This document shows positions 16,410 through 27,355 of a stretch of DNA of 64,000 nucleotides, piece by piece (position 1 is the first letter of the stretch; every line of letters starts with the position of its first letter). Source of the stretch: Streptomyces globisporus (GTDB lineage: Bacteria; Actinomycetota; Actinomycetes; Streptomycetales; Streptomycetaceae); assembly GCA_014649555.1 (NCBI GenBank), contig BMTG01000004.1, positions 434,001-498,000 on the forward strand, written 5' to 3'. The position numbers and the translations under genes are program-made. Under the pieces are notes generated by a model, which was not told the origin of the DNA, made no database searches, and saw only the letters and a program-made list of their open reading frames with translations.

Positions 16410-18590
16410 TCAGAGCTGTAGTTCGGTGCGCAGGGCGGCGGCGAGGCCGACCTCCGCGTTGTCCGACTGGCCGCGCTCGAAGGCCCGCTGGTACGCCTCG
16501 TCGCCGACGGCCGCCCGCGCCTGGAGTTCGCACCGCTCGCGGACCGGGCCCAGCTCGGGCGTGCCGCGCTGGGGGTGGCCGACCATCCGCCAGTACGCGT
16601 GCCCGGTGCCGTAGACCCGGGCGGCCTGGGCGCCCGCGCCCTGGGCGGCGATGGCGGCGGCCAGGAGGTCCAGGCCGAGCGCGATGCCGAAGCTGTCGCG
16701 GAGCCGGTGCTTGCCCGCGAGCATCGCCCGGGCGTGCGTGGCGGAGGCCTCCGGGCGGCCCTGGAGCAGAGCGATCAGGGCGAGCTGGTAGTCCGCGTAG
16801 GTGCGGGTCCAGAACTCGCCGCCGCGTTCACAGGCCCGGCGCAGCGCGGTGGCCGCCGCCTCGGACTCGTCGAGCCGGCCGAGCGCGGTGAGCGCGAAGA
16901 CGGTGACGAGGCGGCAGCGCAGCCGGTGACCGGAGTCCACGGGGACGCCCTCGGTCATCCGCAGGATGCGCCGGGCCGCCTCCAGGGCCTCCTCGGGCTC
17001 CCCGGTCATCAGCTGCGTGATGCCGGAGAGATAGGTGGCGGCGAGCATGCCCTCGTCGTCCCGGTCGTACAGGGCGGTGGCCGTGCAGAGCGCCCCGTAC
17101 TTCTCGGCGGTCGCGAAGTCGCTCTGGAGCAGGGCCGCGACGCCGAGGACCCACTGCAGCCTGGTCCGGTGGGGCCCCTCGACGGGGCCCGCGTCCAGGG
17201 CCCGCTGGGCGTAGTTCCGGGCCTCGGAGAGGTGGCCGCAGCAGGCCCAGAAGAAGCCGACCCGGCCCGCCATCTCCTGGGCCCCTTCGACGTCGTGGGC
17301 GAGGAGGTGCTCCAGGGCCGCGCACAGGTCCAGGTGGGTGTCGGACACCTTGTGGTACCAGGACACCTGGTCGGGGCCGGTCCAGCCCTCGTGGGCGCGG
17401 CGGGCGAGGCCGAGGAAGCTGCTCGCGTGCCGGTCGGCGGCGGCGCGGGCCTCGCCCAGCTCGGCGAGCCACATCCGGCCGTACTCGCGCAGGGTGTCGA
17501 GCATCCGGTAGCGGTCGCCGTCGCGCTGGACGACGGATTGAGCGACGAGCCCCTGGAGCGCCCGGTCCACCTCGTCGGGGCTGAGCGGTCCCCCGGCGCA
17601 GACCTCGCGGGCGACCTCCGCGTCGAAGTCGGTGCGCAGCGGGGTGAGCCGGGCCCACAGGAGCCGCTCCAGCGGGGTGCACAGCTCGTGGGACCAGCCG
17701 ATGGCGGTGCGCAGGGTGCGGTGGCGGCGGGGCCAGGCGGTCTCGTCGGCGAGGAGGTCGAGACGGGAGGTGCCGGGGGCCGAGGACGCCCCGACGCCGC
17801 CCGGGAGCCCGGCCGCGCCGGAGGAGCCGTACGCTCCGGAGGAGCCGTACGCCCCGGGCGCGCCGACGGTGAGGCCCGGAGCGTCGAAGCGGGTGCCGAT
17901 GCGGGTGGCGAGCTGGGCCACGCTGTGGCGGCCGATGCCGGCGGCGGCCAGTTCGATGGCGAGCGGGATGCCTTCGAGGCGGCGGCAGATCTCGGCGGCG
18001 GCCGCCTCGTCCCCGGGGGCGTCGAGGCCGGCCCGGGGGTCGGCGGCGCGCAGCCGGTCGGCGAAGAGCTGGAGGGCGTCGGGCGCGCCGTCCACCGGGA
18101 GCGGCGGCACCTCGACGACGTACTCGCCGCGGGTGCCGAGCGGCTGCCTGCTGGTGACGAGGACGCTCAGCCCGGTCGAGGTGGTCAGGATCTCGGCCAG
18201 CAGGTGGGAGCAGGGGCCGCGGAGGTGTTCGGCGGAGTCGAGGACCAGCAGGAGGTGCTTGTCGCCGAGCCATTCGCAGAGCGCCTCGACGGGCATCCGC
18301 AGGGTGTGGTCGGCGAGTCCGACCGCGTCCGAGACGGTGGGGAGCAGCAGCCGGTCGTCGGCGAGCGGGGAGAGGTCGGCCCACCAGGCGCCGTCCGCGT
18401 AACGGTCGGCGGCCGCGCGGGCGGCCCGGAGCGCGAGCCGGGTCTTGCCGACCCCGCCGGGGCCGATCAGGGTGGTCATCCGCCGGGTGGTCAGCGCGGT
18501 GTGCAGCCGGGCCAGTTCGGCCCGCCTCCCGACGAAGCTGCTCGTCTCCTCGGGAAGGTGTCCCACCTTGGTCATCATCACCGTCCGCAC
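16410..18590 (-). CDS. NB-ARC/STAND ATPase regulator with TPR-like C-terminus
   Basis: A 726-aa protein. The P-loop is GPGGVGKT at residues 43-50, preceded by the FVGRRAELARLHTAL entry motif; Walker B-like LLLVLDSAEHL and the sensor SVLVTSRQPLG follow, then RLEGIPLAIELAAAGI. The C-terminal 350 residues are TPR-like helical repeats (ARNYAQRALDAG, EEALEAARRILRM). It resembles the ATPase-TPR part of AfsR, but neither a SARP DNA-binding domain at the N-terminus nor a LuxR HTH at the C-terminus is present. An internal loop carries AYGSSGAYGSSG, encoded by a duplicated 18-bp unit. ATG starts at 18590 and 18575 are both possible. It is a single-gene unit facing the starch cluster; signal and target are unknown. 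Confidence 0.88.
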   Translation of the reverse strand: MRTVMMTKVGHLPEETSSFVGRRAELARLHTALTTRRMTTLIGPGGVGKTRLALRAARAAADRYADGAWWADLSPLADDRLLLPTVSDAVGLADHTLRMPVEALCEWLGDKHLLLVLDSAEHLRGPCSHLLAEILTTSTGLSVLVTSRQPLGTRGEYVVEVPPLPVDGAPDALQLFADRLRAADPRAGLDAPGDEAAAAEICRRLEGIPLAIELAAAGIGRHSVAQLATRIGTRFDAPGLTVGAPGAYGSSGAYGSSGAAGLPGGVGASSAPGTSRLDLLADETAWPRRHRTLRTAIGWSHELCTPLERLLWARLTPLRTDFDAEVAREVCAGGPLSPDEVDRALQGLVAQSVVQRDGDRYRMLDTLREYGRMWLAELGEARAAADRHASSFLGLARRAHEGWTGPDQVSWYHKVSDTHLDLCAALEHLLAHDVEGAQEMAGRVGFFWACCGHLSEARNYAQRALDAGPVEGPHRTRLQWVLGVAALLQSDFATAEKYGALCTATALYDRDDEGMLAATYLSGITQLMTGEPEEALEAARRILRMTEGVPVDSGHRLRCRLVTVFALTALGRLDESEAAATALRRACERGGEFWTRTYADYQLALIALLQGRPEASATHARAMLAGKHRLRDSFGIALGLDLLAAAIAAQGAGAQAARVYGTGHAYWRMVGHPQRGTPELGPVRERCELQARAAVGDEAYQRAFERGQSDNAEVGLAAALRTELQL
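17820..17855. repeat. 18-bp tandem duplication inside the NB-ARC gene
   Basis: Two consecutive copies of GGAGGAGCCGTACGCTCC (second copy ends in CCCC) encode the AYGSSG repeat in a variable loop. It is in frame, so the protein is only lengthened. Confidence 0.8.
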
Positions 18591-18737
18591 GCTGGGGCAG
18601 GGTGCGCCGGCGGGCCGACGGCCGCGGCCCGGCCCCGTCCTCCCCCGGAGGGGTGGGCGGGGCCGGCCGGACGGTACCGGGTACGGCTGTCGCGGCTCCG
18701 TTGCCGACGTCTGCCGTCACCGTAGTGCCGTGGGAGG

Positions 18738-21700
18738 TCAGCGCAGGGTGAAGACGGCCGCCGTACGTCCCGGTACGGTGAAAGTGGCTGATTTCCCGTC
18801 GTACCTGGCTCGTTTGACCGTAAGATCCGCGCCCTTGGCCTGGACCGGGTGCAGCGCGTACGTCTTCCCGGCCGGTGCGGCGAGCCGCTGGGTCGCGGTG
18901 TCCGGGGCGGCGTTGAGGACGACGACGAGCTTGCCGAGGCGCATGGTGATCACGCCGGGGGTCTCGTCCTTGCCGGAGAGCGGGAAGGACAGGGCGGACT
19001 GCACCTGGTCCGCGGTGCGCAGGGAGAACTCCTTCTCGGTGGAGCGGATGGTGAGCAGGTCGCGGTAGGCGGCCGAAGCCCCGTCGATCTGGGCGCACTG
19101 GGGGGCGATGGTGCCGGTGGCGGCCAGGAGCGGCTTGGCGTACGACCACTTGTCCCGGTTGTCGGCGGCGGGCGGGAGGCCCCGTCCGAAGCCGTTGCCG
19201 TCGCGGCAGTCCCAGTGCAGGGCGTTGAACCAGTCGCCGCTGTCGTAGGAGTTGCGGTCCAGGGACTTGGAGCGCAGCAGGTCGGTGCCGGCCTGGGAGA
19301 GCGAGGGCCCCTGGGAGAGGACGGAGGCGCCCATGGCGACCACCTGGGCCCTGGCCCGCTCGGCGGCCGTGGAGTCGGCCGGGAGCTTGAAGGCGAGGGC
19401 GTCGAAGAGGGTCTCGTTGTCGTGGGCGTCGGAGTAGGCGAGCGCGTCACCGGGTGCGGCCGCGTATCCGGCGGGCGCCCCGTTGTAGTCGACATCGGAG
19501 CCCTTGACCGTGCGCCCGGATGTGTCGGTGAAGGTGTAGCCGGCGAGGTTGCCGGTGAGGCCGACCTTGATCAGGTCCTGGTAGTGCAGCAGCCGGGCCT
19601 TCTGCTCGGCACGGGTGCCGTTGGCGGGCGAGGAGTTGGGGTCGGTGTAGAGGCCGGAGGCGAAGCCCTGGACGCCGGGGTCCTCGTCGAAGGGGCCGCC
19701 GCCGCGCACGGCGTCACGGGCCCGGTCGGAGAAGGTGGCGATGCCGGTGCCGGCCATGTTCTTCTGGGTGGCCTGGACGAAGCGGGCGTCGTCCGCGATC
19801 TCGCCGAAGTTCCAGCCCTCGCCGTACAGGATGATCTTCTTGCCGTCGACGCCGTCCTTGGCGAGGGTGAGGGAGTCGAGGGCCTTGCGGACCTCCAGGA
19901 TGTTGTCCTTGGGGTGGTGGCCCATCAGGTCGAAGCGGAAGCCGTCGACCTTGTACTCCTTGGCCCAGGTGACGATCGAGTCCACGACGAGCTTGCCCAT
20001 CATGGTGTTCTCGGGCGCGGTGTTGGCGCAGCAGGTGGAGGTGGCGACGGTGCCGTCCTCCAGGAGCCGCTGGTAGTAGCCGGGCACGATCCTGTCGAGG
20101 ACCGACTTGTCGTCCTGCCCGGAGGCGACGGTGTGGTTGTAGACGACGTCCATGACCGTGCGCAGCCCGGCCTTGTTCAGGCCCTGGACCATCTGGCGGA
20201 ACTCGACCGTGCGCTCGGTACCGTCCGGGTCGGAGGCGTAGGAGCCCTCGGGGACGGTGTAGTGCAGCGGGTCGTAGCCCCAGTTGAAGCCGTCCTTGGC
20301 GGCCGCCTTGCTCACGCACTCCTGCTGCTTCTCGGAGTCGGGGGCGGGGGCGGTCAGGTCGCAGTCGGGGGTCGCCTGGTCCGTCTTCTTCTCCGGGACG
20401 GTCCCGATGTCGAAGACGGGCAGCAGATGGACGTAGCTCGTTCCGGAGTCGGCGAGCTTCTTGAGGTGCTGCATGCCCTTCGAGCGGGTGTCGGTGAAGG
20501 CCCGGTACTCACCGGGGTGCTTCGCCGTGCGGTCCGTGATGGAGAAGTCCCGGACGTGCAGCTCCTGGATCTGGGCGTCCCGCAGCGGGGTGGCGGCGGG
20601 CTTCTTCAGGCCGGACCAGCCGCGCGGCGCGAGCTTCGGGTCGGTGAGGTCGACGACGAGGCTGCGGGCGGAGTCGGCGGTCAGGGCGGTGGAGTAGGGG
20701 TCGGTGACCTTGTTGGTGACCAGCTTCTGGGCGGTGGGGGCCCAGACGGTCACGGCGTACCGGTAGGGCTTCCCCTGCCAGCTCTTCTTCCCGGTGACCG
20801 ACCAGACGCCGGTCCGGTCGTCGCGCTTCATCGGAACGGTACGGCCGTCGAGTTCGAGCGAGACGGTACGAGCGGTGGGGGCCCACACGGAGAGGGTGGG
20901 CGTCGACTTGCGGAAGACCGGGCCGAGTTCGGCGGAGGTGGCCTTCTTGCCGTACAGGTCGTCCAGAATCCCGGCCGTCTGTACGCCGGTGGCCGCGAGC
21001 AGCGCCCCATTGGCGGCGCGCTGTGTCGCGATCAGCTGACCCCGCAGGGACGCGCGGACGCGGTCGCGGTCGCGCGGGTCGACGGTGAACGCCGGATAGT
21101 CCTTCAGGTGGGGGAACTTCGCCTTCTGGGCGTCGCTCAGCTCACCCTGCTGGAGCCGCAGCCACTGCCCCTCGTCGGAGAGCGCCCCGTCGACGACGGA
21201 GATGCCGCCCTTCTTCGCGTACACGAGCTGCTGGCTGGTGGCGTCGGTGGTCTTCACCTTCCAGACGACGGTGTTCGCGTCGATCCACTGCGCCTCGGCC
21301 TTGGACAGGTCGGGGGCCGCGCCGCCGCCGGTCTGCGGGAGCAGGTAGCCGGGCTTGCCGCCGAGCATCCAGACCTCGTGGCCGTAGGTGGCGAGGTCGA
21401 GGGACTGGTCGCTGGGCAGGTCCTTCTCGTCGCCCTTGTGCAGGATGTAGCTGAGGCTGGTGGCCCCGTCGACGAGCGGCACCTCGAAGGTGACCCCGTA
21501 GGCGTCCTTCTTCACCGGCATCAGCGGCTTGGCCCAGTCCGTGGGCTCCTTGGCGCCGGCCCAGGTGTGCAGCCCCCAGCCGTCGTAGTTCCCGTCCGGG
21601 CGGTGGTAGTTGAGGACCGCCTTCGTCGTGTCCTGCGGCGGGGTCTCGGGGGCCTCGACCTGCTGCCCGTCGTTGCCCTGCTCGATCCAGACCTGACCGG

Positions 21701-24056
21701 TCACGCCGAGGTCGATGGTCCGCTGCGGACCGTCGACCGTGCCGTTCTTCTCGACGGTGTACGGGACGGAGTCCGTCCCCTTCTCCAGGTCGATCCAGGC
21801 GAACGCGCCGAAGGCGTCCCGTCCGATGAACTCGGCGGTCTTCTCACCAGCCTTGAGCTGCCAGCCGTCGTAGTCGCCGTCGGGGCGCTGGTAGTGGACG
21901 ACGGCCCGGTCGCGCTCGACGGCGACGGGCTTGCCGGGCGGCGGGGCCTGACCGGCGGTCGTGGAGCCGAGAGCACTGGACGTACGCCCGGCGCGGTCGA
22001 CGACGACAGCTTTGTAGCGCAGGGGCGTTCCCGCCTTGACCGTCTCGTCCAGGTGCTGGGTGACCTTGTACGGGGCGTGGTCGGCGGTGCCGAGGGTCTG
22101 CCACTTGCCGTTGCCGACCTGGGCGGCGAAGACGACCCGGTTGAGCTGTCCGCCGTCCACATCGGCGGTGATCTCGACGGTGCCGGTGGCGCCGGCGGCC
22201 GGGGCCTTCAGCGAGACCGCGGGCTTGGCGGCGGGGGCGCCGACGGCCTTGTCCGCCTTCAGCACGAGGCTGGACAGGGCGGGCACGGTGACGGTGACCC
22301 TCTTGTCCTTGCCGCTGCGGACCGCGCCGGAACCGCCGTACAGCGTAAGGAAGTTCATGTCGGCCGACTCGGTGGCGAGCTGGACCTTCTTCGGGGCCGT
22401 GCCGTTGTTGGAGGCGACGAGATACTCGTTGGGCCGCTCGGCCGCGATGCGCGAGGTGGCGTACACCGAGCCGTCCGCGAGCCGCTCGATCTGGGTGCCG
22501 TCACGCAGCGCCGGGTGCTCCTTGGTGAGCTTGGAGAGCGCGGCGATGGAGCGGTAGACCGGGTGCTTCGTGTCGTACGCGTCCGAGGCGTGGGTGCGGT
22601 CGGTGCCGAGCTGGTCGTCGTCGAGGTAGTCGGCGGTCTTCGAGGCGAAGAGGGTCTGGCGGGAGTCCTTGTCGCCGCCCGCGCCGGTGAATCCCTGCTC
22701 GTCGCCGTAGTAGATCACCGGGTTGCCGCGGCCGAGGAACATCAGCTCGTTGGCGAGCCGGGCCCGCTGCAGCAGCTCGGCGTCGTCGGCCTTCGGGTTG
22801 TCCTGCTTCAGGAAGGTCCCGATGCGGCCCATGTCGTGGTTGCCGAGGAAGGTGACCTGCTCGTAGGCGTTGGCCTTGCCGGTGGTGTAGCGGAAGTCGT
22901 TGCCGTACACCGAGGAGAGCTTGTCGGCGGGAGCACCCTGGGAGGCGAACTGCCGGGCGGCGTCCTGGAACGGGAAGTCCAGCGTGGAGTCCAGGCGGCC
23001 CCGGGTGACGTACGGGGAGGTGACCTCGGTGTCGGCGGAGTAGACCTCGCCGAACATGAAGAAGTCGTCCCGGCCGCGCTTCGCGGCGTAGTCGTCGAGT
23101 GCGGTGGCCCACTGGGTCCAGAAGTCCAGGTCGACGTGTTTGACGGTGTCGATGCGGAAGCCGTCGATGTCGAAGTCGCGGACCCACTTCTCGTAGATCT
23201 TCTCCATGCCCTTCACGACCTCGGGACGCTCGGTCCACAGGTCGTCGAGCCCGGAGAAGTCGCCGTACTCGTTGGACTCGCCTGCCCAGGTCGAGTCGCC
23301 CCGGTTGTGGTACATGGTGGGGTCGTTGAGCCAGGAGGGCACCTTCTTCCCCGTGCCGGGGGCCTGCACCGGGGTGTACGGGAAGGAGTTTCTGCCGACC
23401 TTCTTGACGCCCTCGCGGTCGTCGAAGGGGCGGCCGGTCCTGTCGAGGTAGGGGAAGGCGCCCTTGGGTTTGTAGCCGTAGGCCTTCTCCGCGTAGTCGA
23501 CGGTGTCGGCGGTGTGGTTGGTGATGACGTCGAAGAAGACCTTCATGCCCTTGGCGTGGGCCTTGTCGATCAGCTTCTCCAGGTCGGCGTTGGTGCCGAA
23601 GTGCGGGTCGACCTGGGTGAAGTCGGTGATCCAGTAGCCGTGGTAGCCCGCCGATGCGTCCTTGCCGGTGCCCTGGACGGGCCGGTTCTTGAAGATCGGC
23701 GCCATCCAGATGGCGGTGGTGCCGAGGCCCTTGATGTAGTCGAGCTTCTGGGTCAGCCCCTTGAGGTCGCCGCCCTGGTAGAACCCCTTGTCGGTGGGGT
23801 CGTAGCCGTGGTCGAGGCGTGAACCGGTCAGCCCGCCCCGGTCGTTGGAGCCGTCGCCGTTGGCGAAGCGGTCGGGCAGCACGAAGTAGAACTGCTCGCG
23901 CGTGAGGTCGTGCCGGGCCGACTCACGGGCGAGCTTCGCGTCCGAGGGCGGGGACGGCGGCCGGGGCGAGGCGGCGGCGGTGGCCGCCGGGACGACGGGC
24001 AGCAGCGCCGCGCACAGGGCGGCCACCGCCCCTCGTCTCAGGGTGGTTCGGGACAC
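18738..24056 (-). CDS. pulA: Secreted alpha-amylase/pullulanase (amylopullulanase type)
   Basis: A 1772-aa exoenzyme cutting alpha-1,4 and alpha-1,6 bonds in starch and pullulan. Order: signal peptide (about 1-31); first GH13 domain (45-480) with [16 protein letters not shown] (Asp303), MFGEVYS and FLGNHDMGR; an Ig-like stretch; two pullulanase-associated CBM41-like modules ([24 protein letters not shown]); an N2-like region; CBM48 ([16 protein letters not shown]); second GH13, pullulanase type, with [29 protein letters not shown] and [10 protein letters not shown]; a C-terminal beta domain. Both active sites look complete. GTG 24056 is chosen: GAGGAG upstream and the signal peptide begins there; the frame stays open upstream with no signal-like sequence. 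It lies 86 bases after the amylase gene and is likely co-transcribed with it. Confidence 0.94.
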   Translation of the reverse strand: MSRTTLRRGAVAALCAALLPVVPAATAAASPRPPSPPSDAKLARESARHDLTREQFYFVLPDRFANGDGSNDRGGLTGSRLDHGYDPTDKGFYQGGDLKGLTQKLDYIKGLGTTAIWMAPIFKNRPVQGTGKDASAGYHGYWITDFTQVDPHFGTNADLEKLIDKAHAKGMKVFFDVITNHTADTVDYAEKAYGYKPKGAFPYLDRTGRPFDDREGVKKVGRNSFPYTPVQAPGTGKKVPSWLNDPTMYHNRGDSTWAGESNEYGDFSGLDDLWTERPEVVKGMEKIYEKWVRDFDIDGFRIDTVKHVDLDFWTQWATALDDYAAKRGRDDFFMFGEVYSADTEVTSPYVTRGRLDSTLDFPFQDAARQFASQGAPADKLSSVYGNDFRYTTGKANAYEQVTFLGNHDMGRIGTFLKQDNPKADDAELLQRARLANELMFLGRGNPVIYYGDEQGFTGAGGDKDSRQTLFASKTADYLDDDQLGTDRTHASDAYDTKHPVYRSIAALSKLTKEHPALRDGTQIERLADGSVYATSRIAAERPNEYLVASNNGTAPKKVQLATESADMNFLTLYGGSGAVRSGKDKRVTVTVPALSSLVLKADKAVGAPAAKPAVSLKAPAAGATGTVEITADVDGGQLNRVVFAAQVGNGKWQTLGTADHAPYKVTQHLDETVKAGTPLRYKAVVVDRAGRTSSALGSTTAGQAPPPGKPVAVERDRAVVHYQRPDGDYDGWQLKAGEKTAEFIGRDAFGAFAWIDLEKGTDSVPYTVEKNGTVDGPQRTIDLGVTGQVWIEQGNDGQQVEAPETPPQDTTKAVLNYHRPDGNYDGWGLHTWAGAKEPTDWAKPLMPVKKDAYGVTFEVPLVDGATSLSYILHKGDEKDLPSDQSLDLATYGHEVWMLGGKPGYLLPQTGGGAAPDLSKAEAQWIDANTVVWKVKTTDATSQQLVYAKKGGISVVDGALSDEGQWLRLQQGELSDAQKAKFPHLKDYPAFTVDPRDRDRVRASLRGQLIATQRAANGALLAATGVQTAGILDDLYGKKATSAELGPVFRKSTPTLSVWAPTARTVSLELDGRTVPMKRDDRTGVWSVTGKKSWQGKPYRYAVTVWAPTAQKLVTNKVTDPYSTALTADSARSLVVDLTDPKLAPRGWSGLKKPAATPLRDAQIQELHVRDFSITDRTAKHPGEYRAFTDTRSKGMQHLKKLADSGTSYVHLLPVFDIGTVPEKKTDQATPDCDLTAPAPDSEKQQECVSKAAAKDGFNWGYDPLHYTVPEGSYASDPDGTERTVEFRQMVQGLNKAGLRTVMDVVYNHTVASGQDDKSVLDRIVPGYYQRLLEDGTVATSTCCANTAPENTMMGKLVVDSIVTWAKEYKVDGFRFDLMGHHPKDNILEVRKALDSLTLAKDGVDGKKIILYGEGWNFGEIADDARFVQATQKNMAGTGIATFSDRARDAVRGGGPFDEDPGVQGFASGLYTDPNSSPANGTRAEQKARLLHYQDLIKVGLTGNLAGYTFTDTSGRTVKGSDVDYNGAPAGYAAAPGDALAYSDAHDNETLFDALAFKLPADSTAAERARAQVVAMGASVLSQGPSLSQAGTDLLRSKSLDRNSYDSGDWFNALHWDCRDGNGFGRGLPPAADNRDKWSYAKPLLAATGTIAPQCAQIDGASAAYRDLLTIRSTEKEFSLRTADQVQSALSFPLSGKDETPGVITMRLGKLVVVLNAAPDTATQRLAAPAGKTYALHPVQAKGADLTVKRARYDGKSATFTVPGRTAAVFTLR

Positions 24057-24142
24057 GGAGGGTGCTCCTCGGCTGGTGTCAGGAGGGTGGGCCGCGGGCC
24101 GGTGGCAGTGCCACCGGCCCGCGGAAGAGAGGGGATGACGGG

Positions 24143-25876
24143 TCAGGCGCGCCAGACGTCGGCGGTCAGCGTGACCTTCCCGGAGGCCGGGACGGTGGCG
24201 GTGCGGTTGGCGCCGCTCTCCCAGGTGACGTTGCCGGCCGCGTCCTTGCGGACGTACTTGTAGGCGAACGTGGTCCCGGCGGGCAGGGCCACGTCCAGCT
24301 TCCACACGGGGTACGCGGCCGGGTCGAGCTTGGGGGCGTTGGCCGGGTTCCAGTTGCCGAGGGCGGCCTGGTCGCCGGTGACGTGGATGTTCTGGCCGGG
24401 CTGGGTGGTGGCGTTGACGCCGAAGGACGCGCCGGAGGAGCCGTTGCCGGGGCCCGGGTCGGGGTTCGTACCGCCGCCCCCGGAGCAGGTCCGGGCGTTC
24501 GCGTGCAGGGCGACGGCGGTGCCGGCCGCGACGGTGGCGGTGAACTGGCCGGAGCCGTTGACGGTGACGCCCTTGCCGGACTGGACGTCGCAGTAGTCAC
24601 CGGCGGGCAGCGAGGTCTGGAAGGTCCGGTTCAGTGCGGAGCCCTCGTGGTTGATGGCGACGTACGCCTTGCTGCCCCGGCCGAAGGCGATCTGGTCGCC
24701 GCCGTTGTCCCACCAGTTGGTGACGGACTGGCCACGGGCGGCGTTGCGGAAGCCGACCATGGAGGAGATCTCGCGCCAGGCGTGCTGGCACTTCCAGCCG
24801 TCGCTGTAGCAGGCGTTGACCTGGCCGCCGCCGGGCGGTCCGGCGTCGTGGTCGCTGAACTCGTAGCCGGAGTGGACGTCCGGGGAGCCGTAGGGGTAGG
24901 CCAGCATGAAGACGTTGGCGAGGGTGTAGGCGGAGCCGTTCTTGTAGTTGAGGGTGTCGCCGCCCCGCTCGGTGTCGTGGTTGTCGACGAAGACGCCGGA
25001 CTTGCCGGACTCCATGAAGCCCCAGCCCTCGCCGAAGTTCTTCAGGTGGGCGAGGTTCTCGTTGAGGAAGACCTGCTTGAGGCTCCGCCCGTAACGGAAC
25101 TCCTGGACGTCCCCGGTGCCGAGGTATTCGGAGGGCGAGACGGCTTCGCCCGCCCCGTAGATCGCCTCGTGCTTCCAGTAGACGTTCGGGTTGGTCAGCC
25201 GGGACTTGATGTTGGCCAGGTCGGCGGCGGGCATGTGCTTCGCGGCGTCGATGCGGAAGCCGTCCACGCCGAGCGAGAGCAGGTCGTTGAGGTACCCGGC
25301 GATCTTGCCGCGTACGTAGTCCTCGCCGGTGTCCAGGTCGGCGAGGCCGACCAGCTCGCAGTTCTGGACGTTGCCGCGGTCGTTGTAGTTGCTGATCTGG
25401 GAGCGGCAGTCGTCCAGGTCGGCGCCGGAGTAGAGGCCCGGGTAGTCGTACTTCGTGTACGCGGAGCCGCCGGTGCCGGTGCCGTTGCCCGCCGCCATGT
25501 GGTTGATGACGGAGTCGGCGACGACCTTCACGCCCGCCGAGTGACACGTGTTGACCATGGCGGAGAAGGCGGCCCGGTCGCCGAGCCGCCCGGCGATCTT
25601 GTAGCTGACGGGCTGGTAGGAGGTCCACCACTGGCCGCCCTGGATGTGCTCCTGGGGCGGCGAGACCTGGACGTAGCCGTAGCCCGCCGGACCGAGAGTG
25701 TCCGTGCAGGCCTTGGCTATGGAGGCGAACTTCCACTCGAACATCACGGCGGTGACGTCCTTGTCGCCCGGAGCGGCGGCCTGCGCGGGGGACGCGGCGC
25801 CGAATCCGGTGGGGACGACGAGGGCGGCGGCGCCGGCCACGAGGGCGAGCGCGGCAGACAGTGGTCTGCGTGCCAT
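24143..25876 (-). CDS. Secreted alpha-amylase with C-terminal starch-binding domain
   Basis: A 577-aa endo-alpha-1,4-glucanase for extracellular starch. The signal peptide ends near AQA (residue 34). The GH13 domain has the Streptomyces amylase hallmarks: [35 protein letters not shown] (nucleophile Asp), [12 protein letters not shown] (acid/base Glu) and [11 protein letters not shown] Gly/Pro linker (about 468-482) leads to a CBM20 domain ([33 protein letters not shown]). Length and layout are those of Streptomyces Aml/Amy enzymes. The upstream CTTGC/GCAAG palindromes at 25961-26106 suggest repression by a MalR-type LacI protein, with induction by maltodextrins. Confidence 0.96.
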   Translation of the reverse strand: MARRPLSAALALVAGAAALVVPTGFGAASPAQAAAPGDKDVTAVMFEWKFASIAKACTDTLGPAGYGYVQVSPPQEHIQGGQWWTSYQPVSYKIAGRLGDRAAFSAMVNTCHSAGVKVVADSVINHMAAGNGTGTGGSAYTKYDYPGLYSGADLDDCRSQISNYNDRGNVQNCELVGLADLDTGEDYVRGKIAGYLNDLLSLGVDGFRIDAAKHMPAADLANIKSRLTNPNVYWKHEAIYGAGEAVSPSEYLGTGDVQEFRYGRSLKQVFLNENLAHLKNFGEGWGFMESGKSGVFVDNHDTERGGDTLNYKNGSAYTLANVFMLAYPYGSPDVHSGYEFSDHDAGPPGGGQVNACYSDGWKCQHAWREISSMVGFRNAARGQSVTNWWDNGGDQIAFGRGSKAYVAINHEGSALNRTFQTSLPAGDYCDVQSGKGVTVNGSGQFTATVAAGTAVALHANARTCSGGGGTNPDPGPGNGSSGASFGVNATTQPGQNIHVTGDQAALGNWNPANAPKLDPAAYPVWKLDVALPAGTTFAYKYVRKDAAGNVTWESGANRTATVPASGKVTLTADVWRA

Positions 25877-25960
25877 GTCTTTCCTCCTGCGGGTGGGGGA
25901 AACGCGGGTGACGGTGCAGCCTCAGTCGGCAACGCGCCATGCCCTCAAGGCTCCTGAATG

Positions 25961-25987
25961 TTCTTGCTGCAAGAATGCAAACCTTGC
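25961..25987. promoter_or_regulatory. MalR-type operator upstream of the amylase
   Basis: TTCTTGCTGCAAGAA (25961-25975) is a perfect palindrome with 7-bp arms, directly followed by GCAAACCTTGC (25977-25987), the reverse arrangement of the same half-sites. Repeated CTTGC/GCAAG elements are known in Streptomyces amylase promoters and bind MalR/Reg1-type repressors. The site is 85 bases before the amylase start. Confidence 0.7.
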
Positions 25988-26094
25988 CGCGGACCAGACC
26001 GTACGAGGCCGCCAGGCACCGGTCAACCCTTTGGACACGCTGCGCTCACATCCACGAAACAAGCCATTTTTCTTCGCGGTTTCCCGTTGCAAGG

Positions 26095-26106
26095 TCTTTC
26101 GCAAGA
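26095..26106. promoter_or_regulatory. Second CTTnC/GCAAG element upstream of the amylase
   Basis: TCTTTCGCAAGA is a one-mismatch palindrome; a GTTGCAAG half-site lies 9 bases upstream (26086-26093). With the 25961 site and the 26220 hairpin it accounts for the recognisable content of the 435-base gap 25877-26311. Confidence 0.45.
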
Positions 26107-26219
26107 GATTGCGGGCCTGTTACGTTGCCTTCGACTCCGGTCCGGTCGGCCGAGGGTTCCGGTCCCGTCTCGCGGTGCCGGACTCCACGCGCCCGGCCGG
26201 CCGGGCCGGTCACGACAAG

Positions 26220-26282
26220 AGAGGCACCCGGAGTCGCTGAAACTCCCCGCCGGCCCTTCCTGGGCCGACTCCTGGTGCCTCT
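26220..26282 (-). terminator. Terminator of the mal operon (after the LacI gene)
   Basis: A 17-bp stem with one mismatch (26220-26236 with 26266-26282) encloses a smaller CGGCCC/GGGCCG hairpin (26251-26267). It is 30 bases downstream of the LacI-family gene stop on the minus strand and separates that transcript from the amylase promoter. Confidence 0.75.
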
Positions 26283-26311
26283 CCTGTACGTGTCCTTCTC
26301 CGCGGTCCCGC

Positions 26312-27355
26312 CTAGGCGCGCACCGCCGCCGTCGAGCCCCGTACGACCAGCTCCGGCTGGAAGACGTACTCCGTACGCTGCACCGGGCTCCCGCCGATCT
26401 CCTCCAGCAGCGCCCCCACCGCGGCCGCCGCCATCGCCTGCACGGGCTGGCGCACCGTGGTCAGCGGCGGATCGGTGAACGCGATGAGCTGCGAGTCGTC
26501 GAAGCCGACGACCGAGACGTCGCGCGGCACGTCGAGCCCCCTCCCCCGGGCGGCGCGGACCACGCCCAGCGCCATCAGGTCGCTGCCGCAGACGATGCCG
26601 GTGCAGCCCGCGTCCAGCAGGGCGCCCGCCGCCACCTGGCCGCCCTCGACGCTGAACAGGGTGGAGCAGACGAGCAGTTCGGCCTCGGAGCGGTCCATGC
26701 CGAGCACCGAGACGGCCGCCTCCACGAACCCGTCCCGCTTGCGGCGGGAGGGGACGTAGCGCTGCGGCCCGATCGCCAGGCCGATCCGGCGGTGGCCGAG
26801 GTCGGCGAGGTGCTGGAGGGCCATCCGTACGGCAGCGTTGTCATCGGGCGAGACGAACGGGGCGCTGATGCGCTCGTTGTAGCCGTTGATCAGGACGAAC
26901 GGCACGCCGCGCTCGGTGAGCGCGGCATACCGTCCCGGGTCGGCGGAGGTGTCCGCGTGCAGCCCGGACAGGAAGACGATGCCGCCGACGCCGCGCTCGA
27001 CGAGCTGCTCGACGAGTTCGTCCTCGGTGGCCCCGCCCGGGAGCTGGGTGCAGAGCACGGGGGTGTAACCGTGCCCGGCCAGCACCTGTTCGACGGACTG
27101 CGCGAACGCCGGGAAGATCGGGTTGGTGAGTTCGGGCGTCACCAGGCCGATCAGTCCGGCGCTGCGCTGCCGCAGCCGTACGGGGCGTTCGTAGCCCAGG
27201 ATGTCGAGCGCCGCGAGCACCCGCTGACGCGTGGAGTCCGCGACGCCCTGCTTCCCGTTCAGGACCCGGCTGACCGTCGCCTCGCTGACCGCCGCCTGTC
27301 CGGCGATGTCGGAGAGGCGGGGCGCTGCCGTGGTCCTGGGCGCGGGGAGTGTCAC
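26312..27355 (-). CDS. LacI-family repressor, MalR paralogue
   Basis: A 347-aa regulator. The HTH reads RLSDIAGQAAVSEATVSRVLNGKQGV with the hinge VLAALDILGYERPVRLRQRS; the rest is a periplasmic-binding-protein-like sensor (GLIGLVTPELTNPIFPAF, VSVVGFDDSQLIAFTDPPLTTVRQP). It aligns along its whole length with the MalR at 32672, with near-identical HTH and hinge, so both probably recognise the same operator. Start GTG 27355 overlaps the aglA stop by GTGA, meaning translation is coupled to alpha-glucosidase. As last gene of the mal operon it could add negative feedback, or control the amylase-pullulanase genes downstream. Confidence 0.92.
   Translation of the reverse strand: MTLPAPRTTAAPRLSDIAGQAAVSEATVSRVLNGKQGVADSTRQRVLAALDILGYERPVRLRQRSAGLIGLVTPELTNPIFPAFAQSVEQVLAGHGYTPVLCTQLPGGATEDELVEQLVERGVGGIVFLSGLHADTSADPGRYAALTERGVPFVLINGYNERISAPFVSPDDNAAVRMALQHLADLGHRRIGLAIGPQRYVPSRRKRDGFVEAAVSVLGMDRSEAELLVCSTLFSVEGGQVAAGALLDAGCTGIVCGSDLMALGVVRAARGRGLDVPRDVSVVGFDDSQLIAFTDPPLTTVRQPVQAMAAAAVGALLEEIGGSPVQRTEYVFQPELVVRGSTAAVRA

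Noticed and set aside
18849..23822. 1657-codon frame antisense to the amylopullulanase gene
   Set aside because: Long antisense frames are expected opposite GC-rich genes with G/C in third positions. The sense strand shows two complete GH13 active sites; the antisense product shows only low-complexity Val/Gly/Leu.
24057..24305. Upstream extension of the amylopullulanase reading frame
   Set aside because: The extra 83 residues are Arg/His-rich, overlap the end of the amylase gene and would bury the signal peptide that begins at GTG 24056.
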